Notes: generated by a model not told the origin, from the letters alone. A stretch of DNA of 51,863 nt from Lachnospiraceae bacterium (GCA_017455005.1 JAFTBX010000008.1:1-51863); one strand, 5' to 3'. Shown: positions 33,380-42,150, counted from the first letter of the stretch. Translations and numbers: made by a program.

Positions 33380-34061
33380 ACGTATTCTGATCATTGAAGA
33401 TGAAGTAAGTATTGCAGAGCTGGAGAAGGACTATCTGGAGCTGTCGGGCTTTGAAGTAACCATGAAGAACGACGGAACGGAAGGCCTGTCCGAGGCGCTC
33501 AATAATGATTATAACCTGATCCTGCTGGACATCATGCTTCCGGGCACGGACGGTTTTGAGATCCTGAAGCGCGTCCGAGAGGTTAAGGATACGCCGATCC
33601 TGATGGTCACGGCAAAGAAAGAGGACATCGACAAGATCCGGGGTCTGGGTCTCGGCGCGGATGATTATATCACGAAGCCGTTCTCTCCGTCGGAGCTGGT
33701 TGCGAGAGTCAAGGCGCACTTAAGCCGTTTTGAAAGACTGACAGGATCCGAGACGCGCGGAAACGAGATCGAGATCCGCGGGCTGAAAATCGATAAGACG
33801 GCCCGCCGCGTGTGGGTCGACGGCGTAGAGAAGCAGTTTACGACCAAGGAGTTTGACCTGCTGACATTCCTTGCGGAGCATCCGAACCATGTCTATACAA
33901 AGGAAGAGATCTTCCGCGAGGTATGGGATATGGATTCTGTCGGAGATATTGCGACCGTAACCGTACATATCAAAAAGATCAGAGAGAAAATCGAGTACAA
34001 CACTGCAAAGCCTCAGTATATCGAAACGATCTGGGGCGTCGGTTACCGATTCAAGATGTAA
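33372..34061 (+). CDS. OmpR-family response regulator
   Basis: 229 residues: receiver domain with the acidic pocket IIEDE, the phospho-acceptor LILLDIML (Asp53), MVTAKKED and Lys in YITKPFSP; then a winged-helix DNA-binding domain ending TVTVHIKKIREKIE and YIETIWGVGYRFKM. It is the cognate partner of the kinase encoded immediately upstream. GAGG precedes the ATG. Its stop codon overlaps the start of the DNA glycosylase gene by one base, so all three are read as one unit; target genes cannot be deduced here. Confidence 0.95.
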   Translation: MAKRILIIEDEVSIAELEKDYLELSGFEVTMKNDGTEGLSEALNNDYNLILLDIMLPGTDGFEILKRVREVKDTPILMVTAKKEDIDKIRGLGLGADDYITKPFSPSELVARVKAHLSRFERLTGSETRGNEIEIRGLKIDKTARRVWVDGVEKQFTTKEFDLLTFLAEHPNHVYTKEEIFREVWDMDSVGDIATVTVHIKKIREKIEYNTAKPQYIETIWGVGYRFKM

Positions 34062-34582
34062 TGATCCAACATCCGATACCAGCATTATATGATCACGAGA
34101 GCCGGGTTCTGATACTCGGCTCTTTTCCGTCGCCCAAGTCCAGGGAGGCAGGTTTCTTCTACGGTCATCCCCAGAACCGGTTCTGGAAGGTGATGGCGGA
34201 GGTGCTCCAGTGGGACGGCATCGCCGCGGGGGCAGCACCGGCAGGAGGGGCGTATGTCCCGCAGACAGTGGAGGAAAAACGACTGATGCTGCATTCCTCC
34301 CATATCGCCGTCTGGGATACGATCGCTTCCTGCGAGATCACGGGAGCCTCCGATGCCAGCATCACCGACGTGACGCCCAATAACCTTTCCGTCATCCTGA
34401 ACGCGGCGGACATCCGGGAGATCTTTTGCAACGGGGCAAAGTCCTGGGACCTCTATATGAAGTATATCTACCCTCTCAACGGTAGAAGGCCGGTGAAGCT
34501 TCCATCCACGAGTCCTGCCAATGCAGCCTGGTCCGTAAAGCGGCTTACGGATGCCTGGAATGTGATCCGCGAAATGCTGTAA
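34061..34582 (+). CDS. DNA-deoxyinosine glycosylase (UDG superfamily, family 6-like)
   Basis: 173 residues matching the hypoxanthine-DNA glycosylase (HDG) branch: RVLILGSFPSPKSREAGFFYGHPQNRFWKV, of which GSFPS and YGHPQNRFW are the catalytic-pocket signatures, and PSTSPANAAW near the C-terminus in place of the HPSP motif. It is expected to remove hypoxanthine (deaminated adenine) from DNA and perhaps uracil. The ATG at 34061 overlaps the response regulator stop by one base; the longer upstream frame is shadow of that gene. I see no terminator after it. Confidence 0.85.
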   Translation: MIQHPIPALYDHESRVLILGSFPSPKSREAGFFYGHPQNRFWKVMAEVLQWDGIAAGAAPAGGAYVPQTVEEKRLMLHSSHIAVWDTIASCEITGASDASITDVTPNNLSVILNAADIREIFCNGAKSWDLYMKYIYPLNGRRPVKLPSTSPANAAWSVKRLTDAWNVIREML

Positions 34583-34646
34583 AGCGGCATATAAGATCGT
34601 TATAGGCGGACTATAAAAAACGTAAATACTCCAAAGCGGGATTTTG

Positions 34647-34655
34647 TGATATAGT
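34647..34655 (+). promoter_or_regulatory. Extended -10 promoter of the threonine ammonia-lyase gene
   Basis: TGATATAGT gives an extended -10, and no clear -35 is present. The start would be about 75 nt before the gene. The rest of 34583-34736 shows no other feature. Confidence 0.5.
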
Positions 34656-34736
34656 GAGGTCGGATGAAACCCTGTTGTTCAGTGTTGAAGGGACGCATCC
34701 ATAACATAGTATGATTGAAAGAGGAGAACGGATCTT

Positions 34737-35726
34737 ATGTATGAGACAGTGATCACCTTAAAGGATATTCAGGAAGCAAGAGAGCGTATCACGCCCTACA
34801 TCCGCCGCACCCCGCTGCTCGACCAGACAGCGATGAATGACGAAGTCGGCTGCAGGATCTACCTGAAGCCCGAAATGCTCCAGTATGTCGGGGCTTTCAA
34901 ACTGCGCGGCGCACTCAACAAGATCCTTTCCCTGAGTGAAAAAGACCGGCAGAGAGGCATCATCACCAGTTCCTCCGGCAACCATGCGCAGGCCTGCGCT
35001 TTCGCGGGCCAGCTGCTGCATTGTCCGGTGGTCGTGGTCATCCCGGAGGATGCGCCGCAGATCAAGATCGACAATGCGCGCGCCATGGGAGCTGAGGTCG
35101 TGCTTTGGGAGCGGACTTATGATGCCCGGTGGGCCAAGATCGCGGAGCTTGTAAAGGAGCATGACTACGTTATCGTCCACCCGTATGAGGATCCCATGGT
35201 TATGGCCGGACAGGGAACGCTGGCGCTCGAGGCACTCGATGACCTTCCGGATATGGATACGATCCTGGTGCCGATCGGCGGAGGCGGACTGATATCCGGC
35301 GTCGCAACGGCTATCAAGGAGTCCAACCCGAAGATCCGTGTCATCGGTGTCCAGGCGGCTGCAAGCGCTGCATACTATGAGAGCCGCAAAGAAGGCAAAT
35401 GTGTCGGCGTAGAGCCGCTCGCGACCGTTGCCGACGGCTTAAGCTGCCGCAGGGCAAGCGAGATCAACTTCTCCGTCATTGAAAAGTACGTGGATGAGAT
35501 CGTAACGGTAGAAGAAGAGGATATCGTAAAGGCAGTACGCGTTGTCGCGAACCGCGCGAAGCTGATCGCGGAGCCTTCCGCATGCGTCGGGGTTGCGGCG
35601 CTGCTTTCCGGAGCAGTCAAAGTGCGCCCGGACGAGAAGGTCGTCAGCGTACTTTCCGCAGGCAACTGGAACATCGAAGATATCGGCAGGATCTATATCG
35701 GGGAAGCAGGACGCAGCGTGGTCTGA
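34737..35726 (+). CDS. Threonine ammonia-lyase, short form without ACT domain
   Basis: PLP enzyme that deaminates L-threonine (and serine) to 2-oxobutyrate (pyruvate). 329 residues: RRTPLLDQTAMN, the PLP lysine in GAFKLRGA (Lys55), SSSGNHAQACA, and the phosphate-binding loop PIGGGGLISG. It ends soon after the catalytic domain (SAGNWNIEDIGRIYIG), so the regulatory ACT-like domain of biosynthetic IlvA is missing; it resembles catabolic TdcB-type or serine/threonine dehydratases. GAGGAG at 34721-34726 supports the ATG. A strong terminator follows, so it is a single-gene unit. Confidence 0.93.
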   Translation: MYETVITLKDIQEARERITPYIRRTPLLDQTAMNDEVGCRIYLKPEMLQYVGAFKLRGALNKILSLSEKDRQRGIITSSSGNHAQACAFAGQLLHCPVVVVIPEDAPQIKIDNARAMGAEVVLWERTYDARWAKIAELVKEHDYVIVHPYEDPMVMAGQGTLALEALDDLPDMDTILVPIGGGGLISGVATAIKESNPKIRVIGVQAAASAAYYESRKEGKCVGVEPLATVADGLSCRRASEINFSVIEKYVDEIVTVEEEDIVKAVRVVANRAKLIAEPSACVGVAALLSGAVKVRPDEKVVSVLSAGNWNIEDIGRIYIGEAGRSVV

Positions 35727-35761
35727 TTTCCCACAAATCGTGAATTGGAAAATGAAGAAGG

Positions 35762-35803
35762 ACCGGCAGGGATCAGTAAGATCTGACCTGCCGGTTTTTT
35801 TTT
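35762..35803 (+). terminator. Intrinsic terminator of the threonine ammonia-lyase gene
   Basis: ACCGGCAGG (35762-35770) pairs with CCTGCCGGT (35787-35795), followed by a run of nine T residues. The strongest terminator in the window. Confidence 0.92.
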
Positions 35804-35865
35804 CAGAAAACAATATCAACAGGCTCTCAAATCAGTATGCGGTACAGAAATGATGCGGTAATGCG

Positions 35866-35893
35866 TTAAAAACAGCGTTTCTTATGGTATACT
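35866..35893 (+). promoter_or_regulatory. Candidate promoter of the cardiolipin synthase gene
   Basis: TTAAAA at 35866-35871, a 16-bp spacer and TATACT at 35888-35893. The -10 is good and the -35 weak. Confidence 0.5.
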
Positions 35894-35970
35894 TATAGAC
35901 AACAGTTTCCGGTCTCCGGGATCTGGTTTGTATTTATGATTACTGGAACAGAAACGGAGAATACGCACAG

Positions 35971-37500
35971 ATGAAAATCCTCAAAGCTGTGTTCAGCAGG
36001 CTGACCTTTATGATCATCATGGTCATCCTGGAACTGAGCATCATCATGCTGGTTTTTTACAGGTTTAAGGAACATGCGACATGGATCACGGAAGTTTTAA
36101 GGATCTTAAGTGTGACCGTCGTATTATATATCGTCAAGAACAGCCGGCACCTGTCCGCGGATATGATATGGATCCTGCTGATATTGCTCGCACCGGTTCC
36201 GGGAACGGCGATCTACCTGCTGCTCGGCGCAAACAAGCTGTCCTCCCCGACCTTCCACAACATTGTCCGGAAGACGGGAGAAACGGCAGTGCACTATAAA
36301 CAGGACGAGGAAGTCATGCAGGAGCTGAGCCGCTCAGCCCCTGACCTGAAGGGACAGTTCAACTTTATTTCGCGCGCTTCGGGGTATCCTTTTTACCGCA
36401 ATGCGGAATTTGACTATTATGATCTCGGGGATACCGGATTCCCGGTGATGCTGGAAGAGATGCGAAAAGCCGAGAAGTTTATCTTCCTGGAGTATTTCAT
36501 TATAAAGGAAGGCGTGGTCTGGAACAGTATGCTGGAGATCCTTGAGCAGAAGGCTGCGCAAGGCCTGGATGTGCGTGTCCTTTACGATGATCTCGGGTCT
36601 TTCTTCACACTTCCTGCCAGCTATGCCTATAAGCTCGAGGAAAAAGGTATCAAAGCGGTCCCGTTCAACCGGATCAACCCGATCATCGGCGCAATCGCCA
36701 ACCACCGGGATCACCGCAAGATCCTGGTCATCGACGGCAAAACCGCCTTCTCCGGCGGCATCAATCTGGCGGATGAATACATCAACAGGATAGTCAAATT
36801 CGGACATTGGAAAGACAATGTGATACGTGTTAAGGGAGAAGCGGTCTGGTCGTTTACGCTCATGTTCCTTTGCCACTGGAACGCGCTCCGCCCTACGGAT
36901 GCATCCTACGATGCTTTCCGCGCCCAGGTTCCGGAAGTGGATGCTGCCTCATGTGACGGCTATATCGCGCCGTACGGCGAAACGCCTCTGGACAGCGAGA
37001 TCACGGCCCAGAATATCTACATGAACATGCTGGACCAGTCCAACGACTACTGCTATATCTATACGCCGTATCTGATCATTGATACGGAAATGATCAACGC
37101 TTTGATCCTGACAGCGAAACGCGGCGTAGATGTGCGCATCGTAACGCCCGGCATCCCGGATAAGTGGCTGATCTGGCAGATCACAAGGTCATACTATAAG
37201 CCACTGATCAGGGGCGGCGTAAAAATCTTCGAGTACACGCCCGGCTTTGTGCATTCCAAGGTATTCCTTTCGGATGACCGCGCCGCGGTCGTGGGTACCA
37301 TCAATCTGGACTATCGGAGTCTGTACCTTCATTTTGAAAACGGCACATATATTTACGGAAGCGAAAAGATCAAGGATATCCGGGCGGATTTTGAGAAGAC
37401 GTTTACGGTATCGAGACAGATCGATGAAGATGATTGCGCCCGTTACATGATCACAGAGTTCCTGATGTCGGCACTGCGTGTTCTGGCACCGCTGCTATAA
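35971..37500 (+). CDS. cls: Cardiolipin synthase (phospholipase D superfamily)
   Basis: 509-residue membrane enzyme that joins two phosphatidylglycerols into cardiolipin and glycerol. Two N-terminal helices (LTFMIIMVILELSIIMLVFY and MIWILLILLAPVPGTAIYLL) precede two HKD catalytic motifs: NHRDHRKILVIDGKTAFSGG (His248, Lys250) and VHSKVFLSDDRAAVVGT (His428, Lys430). Length and layout match bacterial ClsA-type enzymes. GGAGA lies upstream of the ATG. The family B fold-back element copy 2 follows the stop directly. Confidence 0.94.
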   Translation: MKILKAVFSRLTFMIIMVILELSIIMLVFYRFKEHATWITEVLRILSVTVVLYIVKNSRHLSADMIWILLILLAPVPGTAIYLLLGANKLSSPTFHNIVRKTGETAVHYKQDEEVMQELSRSAPDLKGQFNFISRASGYPFYRNAEFDYYDLGDTGFPVMLEEMRKAEKFIFLEYFIIKEGVVWNSMLEILEQKAAQGLDVRVLYDDLGSFFTLPASYAYKLEEKGIKAVPFNRINPIIGAIANHRDHRKILVIDGKTAFSGGINLADEYINRIVKFGHWKDNVIRVKGEAVWSFTLMFLCHWNALRPTDASYDAFRAQVPEVDAASCDGYIAPYGETPLDSEITAQNIYMNMLDQSNDYCYIYTPYLIIDTEMINALILTAKRGVDVRIVTPGIPDKWLIWQITRSYYKPLIRGGVKIFEYTPGFVHSKVFLSDDRAAVVGTINLDYRSLYLHFENGTYIYGSEKIKDIRADFEKTFTVSRQIDEDDCARYMITEFLMSALRVLAPLL

Positions 37501-37620
37501 CAAATGTGAAGCATGGCGCGGCGCGGTACCCTTCGGGGCCGCCGGCTCGGGCGCTGCCTGCCGGCTTTATGCGCCTACGCCGCCGGCGCCCGAAATCCAC
37601 GCCGCGCTCATACCAATTTG
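37501..37620 (+). repeat. Family B fold-back element, copy 2
   Basis: The core at 37518-37605 matches 4413-4500 at 83 of 88 positions, including the TTCG-loop hairpin. GCGCGGCG (37516-37523) pairs with CGCCGCGC (37600-37607), ATG/CAT (37513-37515 with 37609-37611) and CAAAT/ATTTG (37501-37505 with 37616-37620) extend the stem with flanks unrelated to copy 1. A G-to-C change (37561) is accommodated by a shifted inner stem, GCCGGC (37560-37565) with GCCGGC (37582-37587). It starts directly after the cls stop codon. Confidence 0.65.
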
Positions 37621-37673
37621 CGTTCTTGGGCCGATACCATTCCGGGTGGATGGCTAACTGTTATTCTAAGAAA

Positions 37674-37699
37674 AAAGCCTGCGGCATCCCGCAGGCTTT
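37674..37699 (-). terminator. Intrinsic terminator of azlCD
   Basis: AAAGCCTGCGG (37674-37684) pairs with CCGCAGGCTTT (37689-37699) around a four-base loop. On the - strand the stem is followed by a T run (opposite 37671-37676), placing it 20 nt after the azlD stop. It may also stop cls transcripts. Confidence 0.85.
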
Positions 37700-37718
37700 G
37701 AAAATCAGTTGATTATGA

Positions 37719-38027
37719 TCAGTGGATCAGTGTGTTCATCAGCAGCACAGTGATGCAGCAGCCGAGCTCTACGACAAAGAGGTTGCCGCTTACCCAGGCG
37801 AGGATGATGCCGACGATAAAAGCAGCGCCGCCGTAAAGCAGGCTGGACGTGGACGTCAGGATCGCCGGGAAGGTCATGACCGCCAGCGTGACATAGGGTA
37901 CATAGTACAGGAAGGACCGGAAGAAACGGTTGGTGATGGGCTTCCGGAGCAGTGTCAGCGGCAGTACGCGGATCAGATAGGTGACCAGTGCCATGAAGAT
38001 GATATAGGTATAATAGCTGTGTTTCAT
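37719..38027 (-). CDS. azlD: AzlD family branched-chain amino acid export subunit
   Basis: A 102-residue integral membrane protein with about four helices (YIIFMALVTYLIRVLPLTLL, then SFLYYVPYVTLAVMTFPAIL and two more), typical of AzlD. With AzlC it forms an exporter of branched-chain amino acids. The ATG at 38027 is one base after the azlC stop and has GAGGAA inside the azlC end, so the two are translated together. The longer frame beginning at 38075 overlaps azlC and is rejected. Confidence 0.9.
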   Translation of the reverse strand: MKHSYYTYIIFMALVTYLIRVLPLTLLRKPITNRFFRSFLYYVPYVTLAVMTFPAILTSTSSLLYGGAAFIVGIILAWVSGNLFVVELGCCITVLLMNTLIH

Positions 38028-38028
38028 C

Positions 38029-38811
38029 TTATGATTCCTCCATGGATTCGGAGCGGATCTCCTGTGCGGGCTCATCCTTCAGGGGGAAGAGCAGCGCGAC
38101 TGCAGTCGCGATGATGATCGTCAGGATCAGCGTCCTGGTACCGGATGAGATCGATGCGGTCAGCGGCCAGATGGAAACCAGCAGGCTCAGCAGGAAACTG
38201 ACTGCTACAGAACCGAGGACGACGGGATCCTTCTTTCCGGGCGGAATGATGATCGCGAGGAACATGCCGAAAATGGCAACATTCAAAGCCTCGGAAAGAA
38301 CCACCGGGAGAACATTTCCGGCGTAGACGCCGAAGGCTGTACCGAGAGCCCAGAGCGGGATACTTGTTAAAAAGGCGCCGTACATGTAGGCAGGATTGAG
38401 CCAGCCCTTGGAAGCGATCCCGAGTCCGAAGAGTTCATCGGTAAGACCGAAGCCAATCGTGAGACGATGGAACAGCGTGGCCGTCGGCGCAAAACGCTGG
38501 CTTAAGGCAAAGCTCATCAGCAGATATCTGGCGTTTGCGACGCAGATCATGAGTGCCAGTTCGATAAATCCTGCCTGCTCCGCGGAAAGAACGATGCCTG
38601 CGTACTCACCGGAAGAGGAAACATTTAAAAGGCTCAGCAAAAAGCCCTGAAAAACCGTATAGCCGACATTACCCGCGGCAATACCGAGAGAAAAGGATAC
38701 CGCAAAATAACCGAGGCCGATCGGGATCGCGTCCCGCATGCCCCGGAAGAATGGGCTTAATGATTCGTGGATCTCGTCACCGGGAGCAGGTGCCTTGCCG
38801 TTCTTACCCAT
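38029..38811 (-). CDS. azlC: AzlC family branched-chain amino acid permease
   Basis: 260 residues, about seven to eight membrane helices; RGMRDAIPIGLGYFAVSFSLGI and NVSSSGEYAGIVL are characteristic of AzlC, and ANARYLLMSFALSQRF is the conserved central motif. It is the larger subunit of the export pair with AzlD. AGGAGG lies just upstream of the start on the - strand. It has its own promoter in the divergent region shared with the his operon. Confidence 0.92.
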   Translation of the reverse strand: MGKNGKAPAPGDEIHESLSPFFRGMRDAIPIGLGYFAVSFSLGIAAGNVGYTVFQGFLLSLLNVSSSGEYAGIVLSAEQAGFIELALMICVANARYLLMSFALSQRFAPTATLFHRLTIGFGLTDELFGLGIASKGWLNPAYMYGAFLTSIPLWALGTAFGVYAGNVLPVVLSEALNVAIFGMFLAIIIPPGKKDPVVLGSVAVSFLLSLLVSIWPLTASISSGTRTLILTIIIATAVALLFPLKDEPAQEIRSESMEES

Positions 38812-38908
38812 GTTGCCTCCTCAAAAAAAGTGAGTGTTTTTTATTGGGAAATCTGATAAGATATTAAATCTAATCCAGTATACCCTATGAAAAATAAAAG
38901 TAACACTT

Positions 38909-38937
38909 ATTCTACCGAAAATCTTTTTTTTAAGCAA
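38909..38937 (-). promoter_or_regulatory. Promoter of azlCD
   Basis: On the - strand TTGCTT (38937-38932), a 17-bp spacer and TAGAAT (38914-38909). The leader is about 95 nt and AT-rich; a second -10-like TATACT lies within it. Confidence 0.6.
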
Positions 38938-38995
38938 CGAAACCTGATGCGAAATCATGTATCTTAGAGAATACATTTGCAGACGAAAGAACAAC

Positions 38996-39024
38996 TTGAC
39001 TTTTAAATACTTTAGCGTGATAAT
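38996..39024 (+). promoter_or_regulatory. Promoter of the his operon
   Basis: TTGACT at 38996-39001, a 17-bp spacer and GATAAT at 39019-39024. The expected transcription start near 39031 falls inside the palindrome described next. Confidence 0.75.
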
Positions 39025-39042
39025 GTGGTAACATGATACCAC
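39025..39042. promoter_or_regulatory. 18-bp dyad over the his operon start, probable repressor operator
   Basis: GTGGTAACATGATACCAC is symmetric at 16 of 18 positions: GTGGTA and TACCAC arms around CATG. It begins right after the -10 box and covers the start site, the classic place for a repressor. No T-box or leader peptide is visible in the ~80-nt leader, so repression at this site is the likely control. TrpR-like HisR/YerC regulators are proposed for his genes in Firmicutes; whether this is their site is not known. Confidence 0.65.
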
Positions 39043-39111
39043 GATAAATTATAGTATTTTTATACCAGCATTTGCGGGAGATATAAAACGGCCACGCCTG
39101 AAAGAGAGAAC

Positions 39112-40221
39112 ATGGACTACAGAGAATCGGTTTTAAAAAGTGAAGAAAAAACGGTATTTTTGCTGCGGAGCCTGTATCAGAGCTTCGGATACCGTCAGTA
39201 TAAGATGAGCAAGTTTGAAGAGTATGACCTGTATGCGGGCAATAAGGACTTTCTGATCTCCGACAACATTATTACATTTACGGATACCAACGGCAGACTG
39301 ATGGCGCTGAAGCCTGATGTGACGCTTTCCATCGTACGAAACACGAAGGATACGGACGGCTCCGTCAGCAAGGTCTTTTATGATGAAAATGTCTACCGCA
39401 TCCCGAAGGGATCCCATGCTTATAAGGAGATCCTGCAGGCGGGCCTTGAGTGTATCGGCGAGATCGACAATTACTGTCTCGGAGAAGTCCTGTATCTTGC
39501 GTCGGCCAGCCTCGCCGCGATCTCACAGGGATATCTTCTGAACATTTCACACCTCGGGATCATTTCCGGCCTGCTGAATGATATGGCGCTTTCACCGGAG
39601 CAGAGCCAGGCCGCGCTCCGGCTGATTGGCGAGAAGAACATGCATGAGCTGAAACGGCTCTGTGAGGCGGCCGGATGCAGTGCCGCCGATATCACCCGCC
39701 TGATCCGGGTCGTCAGCACGAACGGCGCGCCGGAAGATGTGCTGCCGGTGCTTGCGGAATGCGGCTGTGATGCGGAAGCCGTCCGCCAGCTTGAAGAACT
39801 CTGCCGGATCCTTCGTTCGGCCGGGGAAGCGGACCATATCGTCATCGATTTTTCCGTGGTCAACGACATGAGCTATTATAACGGCATCGTGTTCAGAGGG
39901 TACATCGAGGGCGTGCCGAACGGTATTTTGTCCGGTGGCCAGTATGACAAGCTTCTCCGCAAGATGGGCAGAAAGGCCCGCGCAGTTGGCTTTGCGGTCT
40001 ATCTCGACTTCCTGGAGCGCTTCTATGAGCAGGAACCGGATCTCGATGCGGACGTCGTTCTCCTTTACACGCCGGAAACGGATCAGGAGATCCTGTTCCG
40101 GGCGGTCAGGCAGCTGACAGCGGAGGGACTGAGAGTAACGGCGCAGAAGGAATTGCCGAAAAAGCTCCGTTATGGACGCGTTATGAGGATCAATCCGGAA
40201 GGAGTACTGGAAACATGCTGA
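39112..40221 (+). CDS. hisZ: ATP phosphoribosyltransferase regulatory subunit HisZ
   Basis: A 369-residue paralogue of histidyl-tRNA synthetase that lacks aminoacylation ability and activates the short HisG. The class II fold is visible in SFGYRQYKMSKFEEYDLYAG, TDTNGRLMALKPDVTLSIVRN, VYRIPKGSHAYKEILQAGLECIG (split quotations), DMSYYNGIVFRGYIEG and SGGQYDKLLRKMG. First gene of the operon. Its last codons overlap the hisG start by 7 nt, matching the need for balanced HisG-HisZ assembly. Confidence 0.93.
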   Translation: MDYRESVLKSEEKTVFLLRSLYQSFGYRQYKMSKFEEYDLYAGNKDFLISDNIITFTDTNGRLMALKPDVTLSIVRNTKDTDGSVSKVFYDENVYRIPKGSHAYKEILQAGLECIGEIDNYCLGEVLYLASASLAAISQGYLLNISHLGIISGLLNDMALSPEQSQAALRLIGEKNMHELKRLCEAAGCSAADITRLIRVVSTNGAPEDVLPVLAECGCDAEAVRQLEELCRILRSAGEADHIVIDFSVVNDMSYYNGIVFRGYIEGVPNGILSGGQYDKLLRKMGRKARAVGFAVYLDFLERFYEQEPDLDADVVLLYTPETDQEILFRAVRQLTAEGLRVTAQKELPKKLRYGRVMRINPEGVLETC

Positions 40222-40832
40222 ATGTCGCGCTGCCAAAGGGCAGACTTGGAGAAAAGGTATACGACATGTTCGAGAAGGCGGGTTATGAATGCCCGTCGAT
40301 CCGCGAGAAGAACCGCAAGCTGCTGTTCACCAATGAAGAAAAAGGGATCTGCTATTTCTGGGTAAAACCCTCCGACGTAGCGATCTATGTTGAACGCGGC
40401 GCGGCGGATATCGGCGTGGCAGGCAAGGACATCCTGCTTGAGTACGAGCCGGAGGTCTACGAGCTTTTGGACCTGGACATCGGCAAATGCATGATGGCTG
40501 TGGCGGCCCCGAATGACTATATAGACCGGCCGCAGCGGACCTTAAGGGTCGCGACCAAGTTCGAGAGGATCGCGGCAGACTACTATGCCTCCATCGGCAG
40601 GGACATCGACATCATCCATCTGAACGGTTCGATCGAGCTGGCTCCGCTGCTGGGACTGTCGGACGTCATCGTGGATATCGTCGAAACGGGATCGACGCTG
40701 AAAGCAAACAACCTCTCCGTCGTGGAGCGGATCGTGGATATCAGCGCCCGCTTCATCGCCAACAAGGCTTCCTATGAGTTTAAGAAAAATGAGATCAGCC
40801 GTGTCACGGAGGCGCTGGCAAAGCAGCTTTAA
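40215..40832 (+). CDS. hisG: ATP phosphoribosyltransferase, short form
   Basis: Catalyses the first step of histidine synthesis, PRPP plus ATP to phosphoribosyl-ATP. The 205-residue product is the short form without the C-terminal regulatory domain: LNVALPKGRLGEKVYDMF, GAADIGVAGKDILLEY, and the PRPP loop VDIVETGSTLKANNL. It therefore needs HisZ, encoded just upstream with overlapping codons. GGAG at 40201-40204 lies inside hisZ. Confidence 0.95.
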   Translation: MLNVALPKGRLGEKVYDMFEKAGYECPSIREKNRKLLFTNEEKGICYFWVKPSDVAIYVERGAADIGVAGKDILLEYEPEVYELLDLDIGKCMMAVAAPNDYIDRPQRTLRVATKFERIAADYYASIGRDIDIIHLNGSIELAPLLGLSDVIVDIVETGSTLKANNLSVVERIVDISARFIANKASYEFKKNEISRVTEALAKQL

Positions 40833-40860
40833 ACGCCGTTACCGGAGCTGAAAGGGGAAT

Positions 40861-42150
40861 TTGAAGGATATGATCAGGATACTGAGATATGGGGAAGTGG
40901 ATACGCAGGATCTGTTCATCCGTAAGGATGTTCTGAACAATGTTGCCGATACGGTAGCGGAGATCCTGGACAATGTAAAACAAAACGGGGATGCTGCCCT
41001 GAAGATGTATAACGAGAAGTTTGACGGTGTAAAAACCGACGCGCTGCAGGTCTCGGAGGAAGAGATGGAAGAAGCGCTCGGCATCGTGGAGCCGGAGTTT
41101 CTCGAAGTACTGGAGCGCTCCGCGGCGAACATCCGCGCCTTTCACAGCCGGCAGGTCAGGAACAGTTTCATCCTCAACGAAAAGGACGGCGTGATCATCG
41201 GACAGAAGATCATGCCAATCGAACGGGTGGGCATGTATGTTCCGGGAGGAACGGCGCCGCTTTCGTCTACAGTCCTGATGGACGCGATCCCGGCCGCGAT
41301 CGCGGGCGTAAAAGAGATCGTGATGGTTTCCTCGCCCGGAAAGGACGGAAAGATCAATCCGTACATCCTGGCAGCTGCCAGGGTGGCCGGTGTCGGCCGG
41401 ATCTTTAAGACCGGCGGCGCGCAGGCAATTGCCGCTCTTGCGTTCGGCACGGAAAGTGTACCGAAGGTGGATAAAATCGTCGGCCCCGGAAGCGCCTATG
41501 TGGCAGAAGCCAAGAAACAGGTCTACGGCAAGGTGTCGATCGATATGATCGCGGGACCGAGTGAGATCCTGGCGATCGCGGACGGAAAAACCGAGCCGCG
41601 TTATATCGCGGCGGACATGCTTTCCCAGGCAGAACATGACTATAACGCGACAGCCGTACTGGTTACAGACTCCGAAGAACTGGCGCTGAAGGTCAGGGAT
41701 GAGATCGAAGTACAGGTAAGGCAGCTGGAACGCTGTGAGATCGCGTCGGCGTCCATCGACGCGAACGGCAAGATCATCGTCGTGGACGACCTTCTTCAGG
41801 GCATCGAGATCGCAAATGAGATCGCTCCCGAACATCTGGAGCTCTGCGTGGACAACCCGTTCGATTACCTGGACAAGATCAAACATGCAGGCTCGGTCTT
41901 CCTCGGCCGCAACTGCCCGGAGGCCCTCGGCGACTACTATGCCGGACCGAACCATACGCTGCCTACGAGCGGCACCGCGCGGTTCTTCAGTCCGCTCTCC
42001 GTAGATGACTTTGTCAAGAAAATGCAGTATACTTATTATTCAGCAGATGCACTTGACGCGGTCGCGGATGACATCGCGCTGTTTGCGCGCAAGGAAGGCC
42101 TCACCGGCCACGCGCGCAGTGTACTGATCCGCAGCGAAGACCGCAGATAA
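40861..42150 (+). CDS. hisD: Histidinol dehydrogenase
   Basis: Zinc- and NAD-dependent oxidation of histidinol to histidine, the last two steps. 429 residues with PGGTAPLSSTVLMDAIPA, GAQAIAALAFGTESVPKVDKI, the catalytic stretch IAPEHLELCVDNP and GPNHTLPTSGTARF. Start: TTG at 40861 is given; the ATG at 40870 is the alternative, and ribosome-site spacing (AAGGGG ending 40857) does not decide clearly. A 230-nt gap containing a large fold-back element separates it from hisC. Confidence 0.94.
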   Translation: MKDMIRILRYGEVDTQDLFIRKDVLNNVADTVAEILDNVKQNGDAALKMYNEKFDGVKTDALQVSEEEMEEALGIVEPEFLEVLERSAANIRAFHSRQVRNSFILNEKDGVIIGQKIMPIERVGMYVPGGTAPLSSTVLMDAIPAAIAGVKEIVMVSSPGKDGKINPYILAAARVAGVGRIFKTGGAQAIAALAFGTESVPKVDKIVGPGSAYVAEAKKQVYGKVSIDMIAGPSEILAIADGKTEPRYIAADMLSQAEHDYNATAVLVTDSEELALKVRDEIEVQVRQLERCEIASASIDANGKIIVVDDLLQGIEIANEIAPEHLELCVDNPFDYLDKIKHAGSVFLGRNCPEALGDYYAGPNHTLPTSGTARFFSPLSVDDFVKKMQYTYYSADALDAVADDIALFARKEGLTGHARSVLIRSEDRR

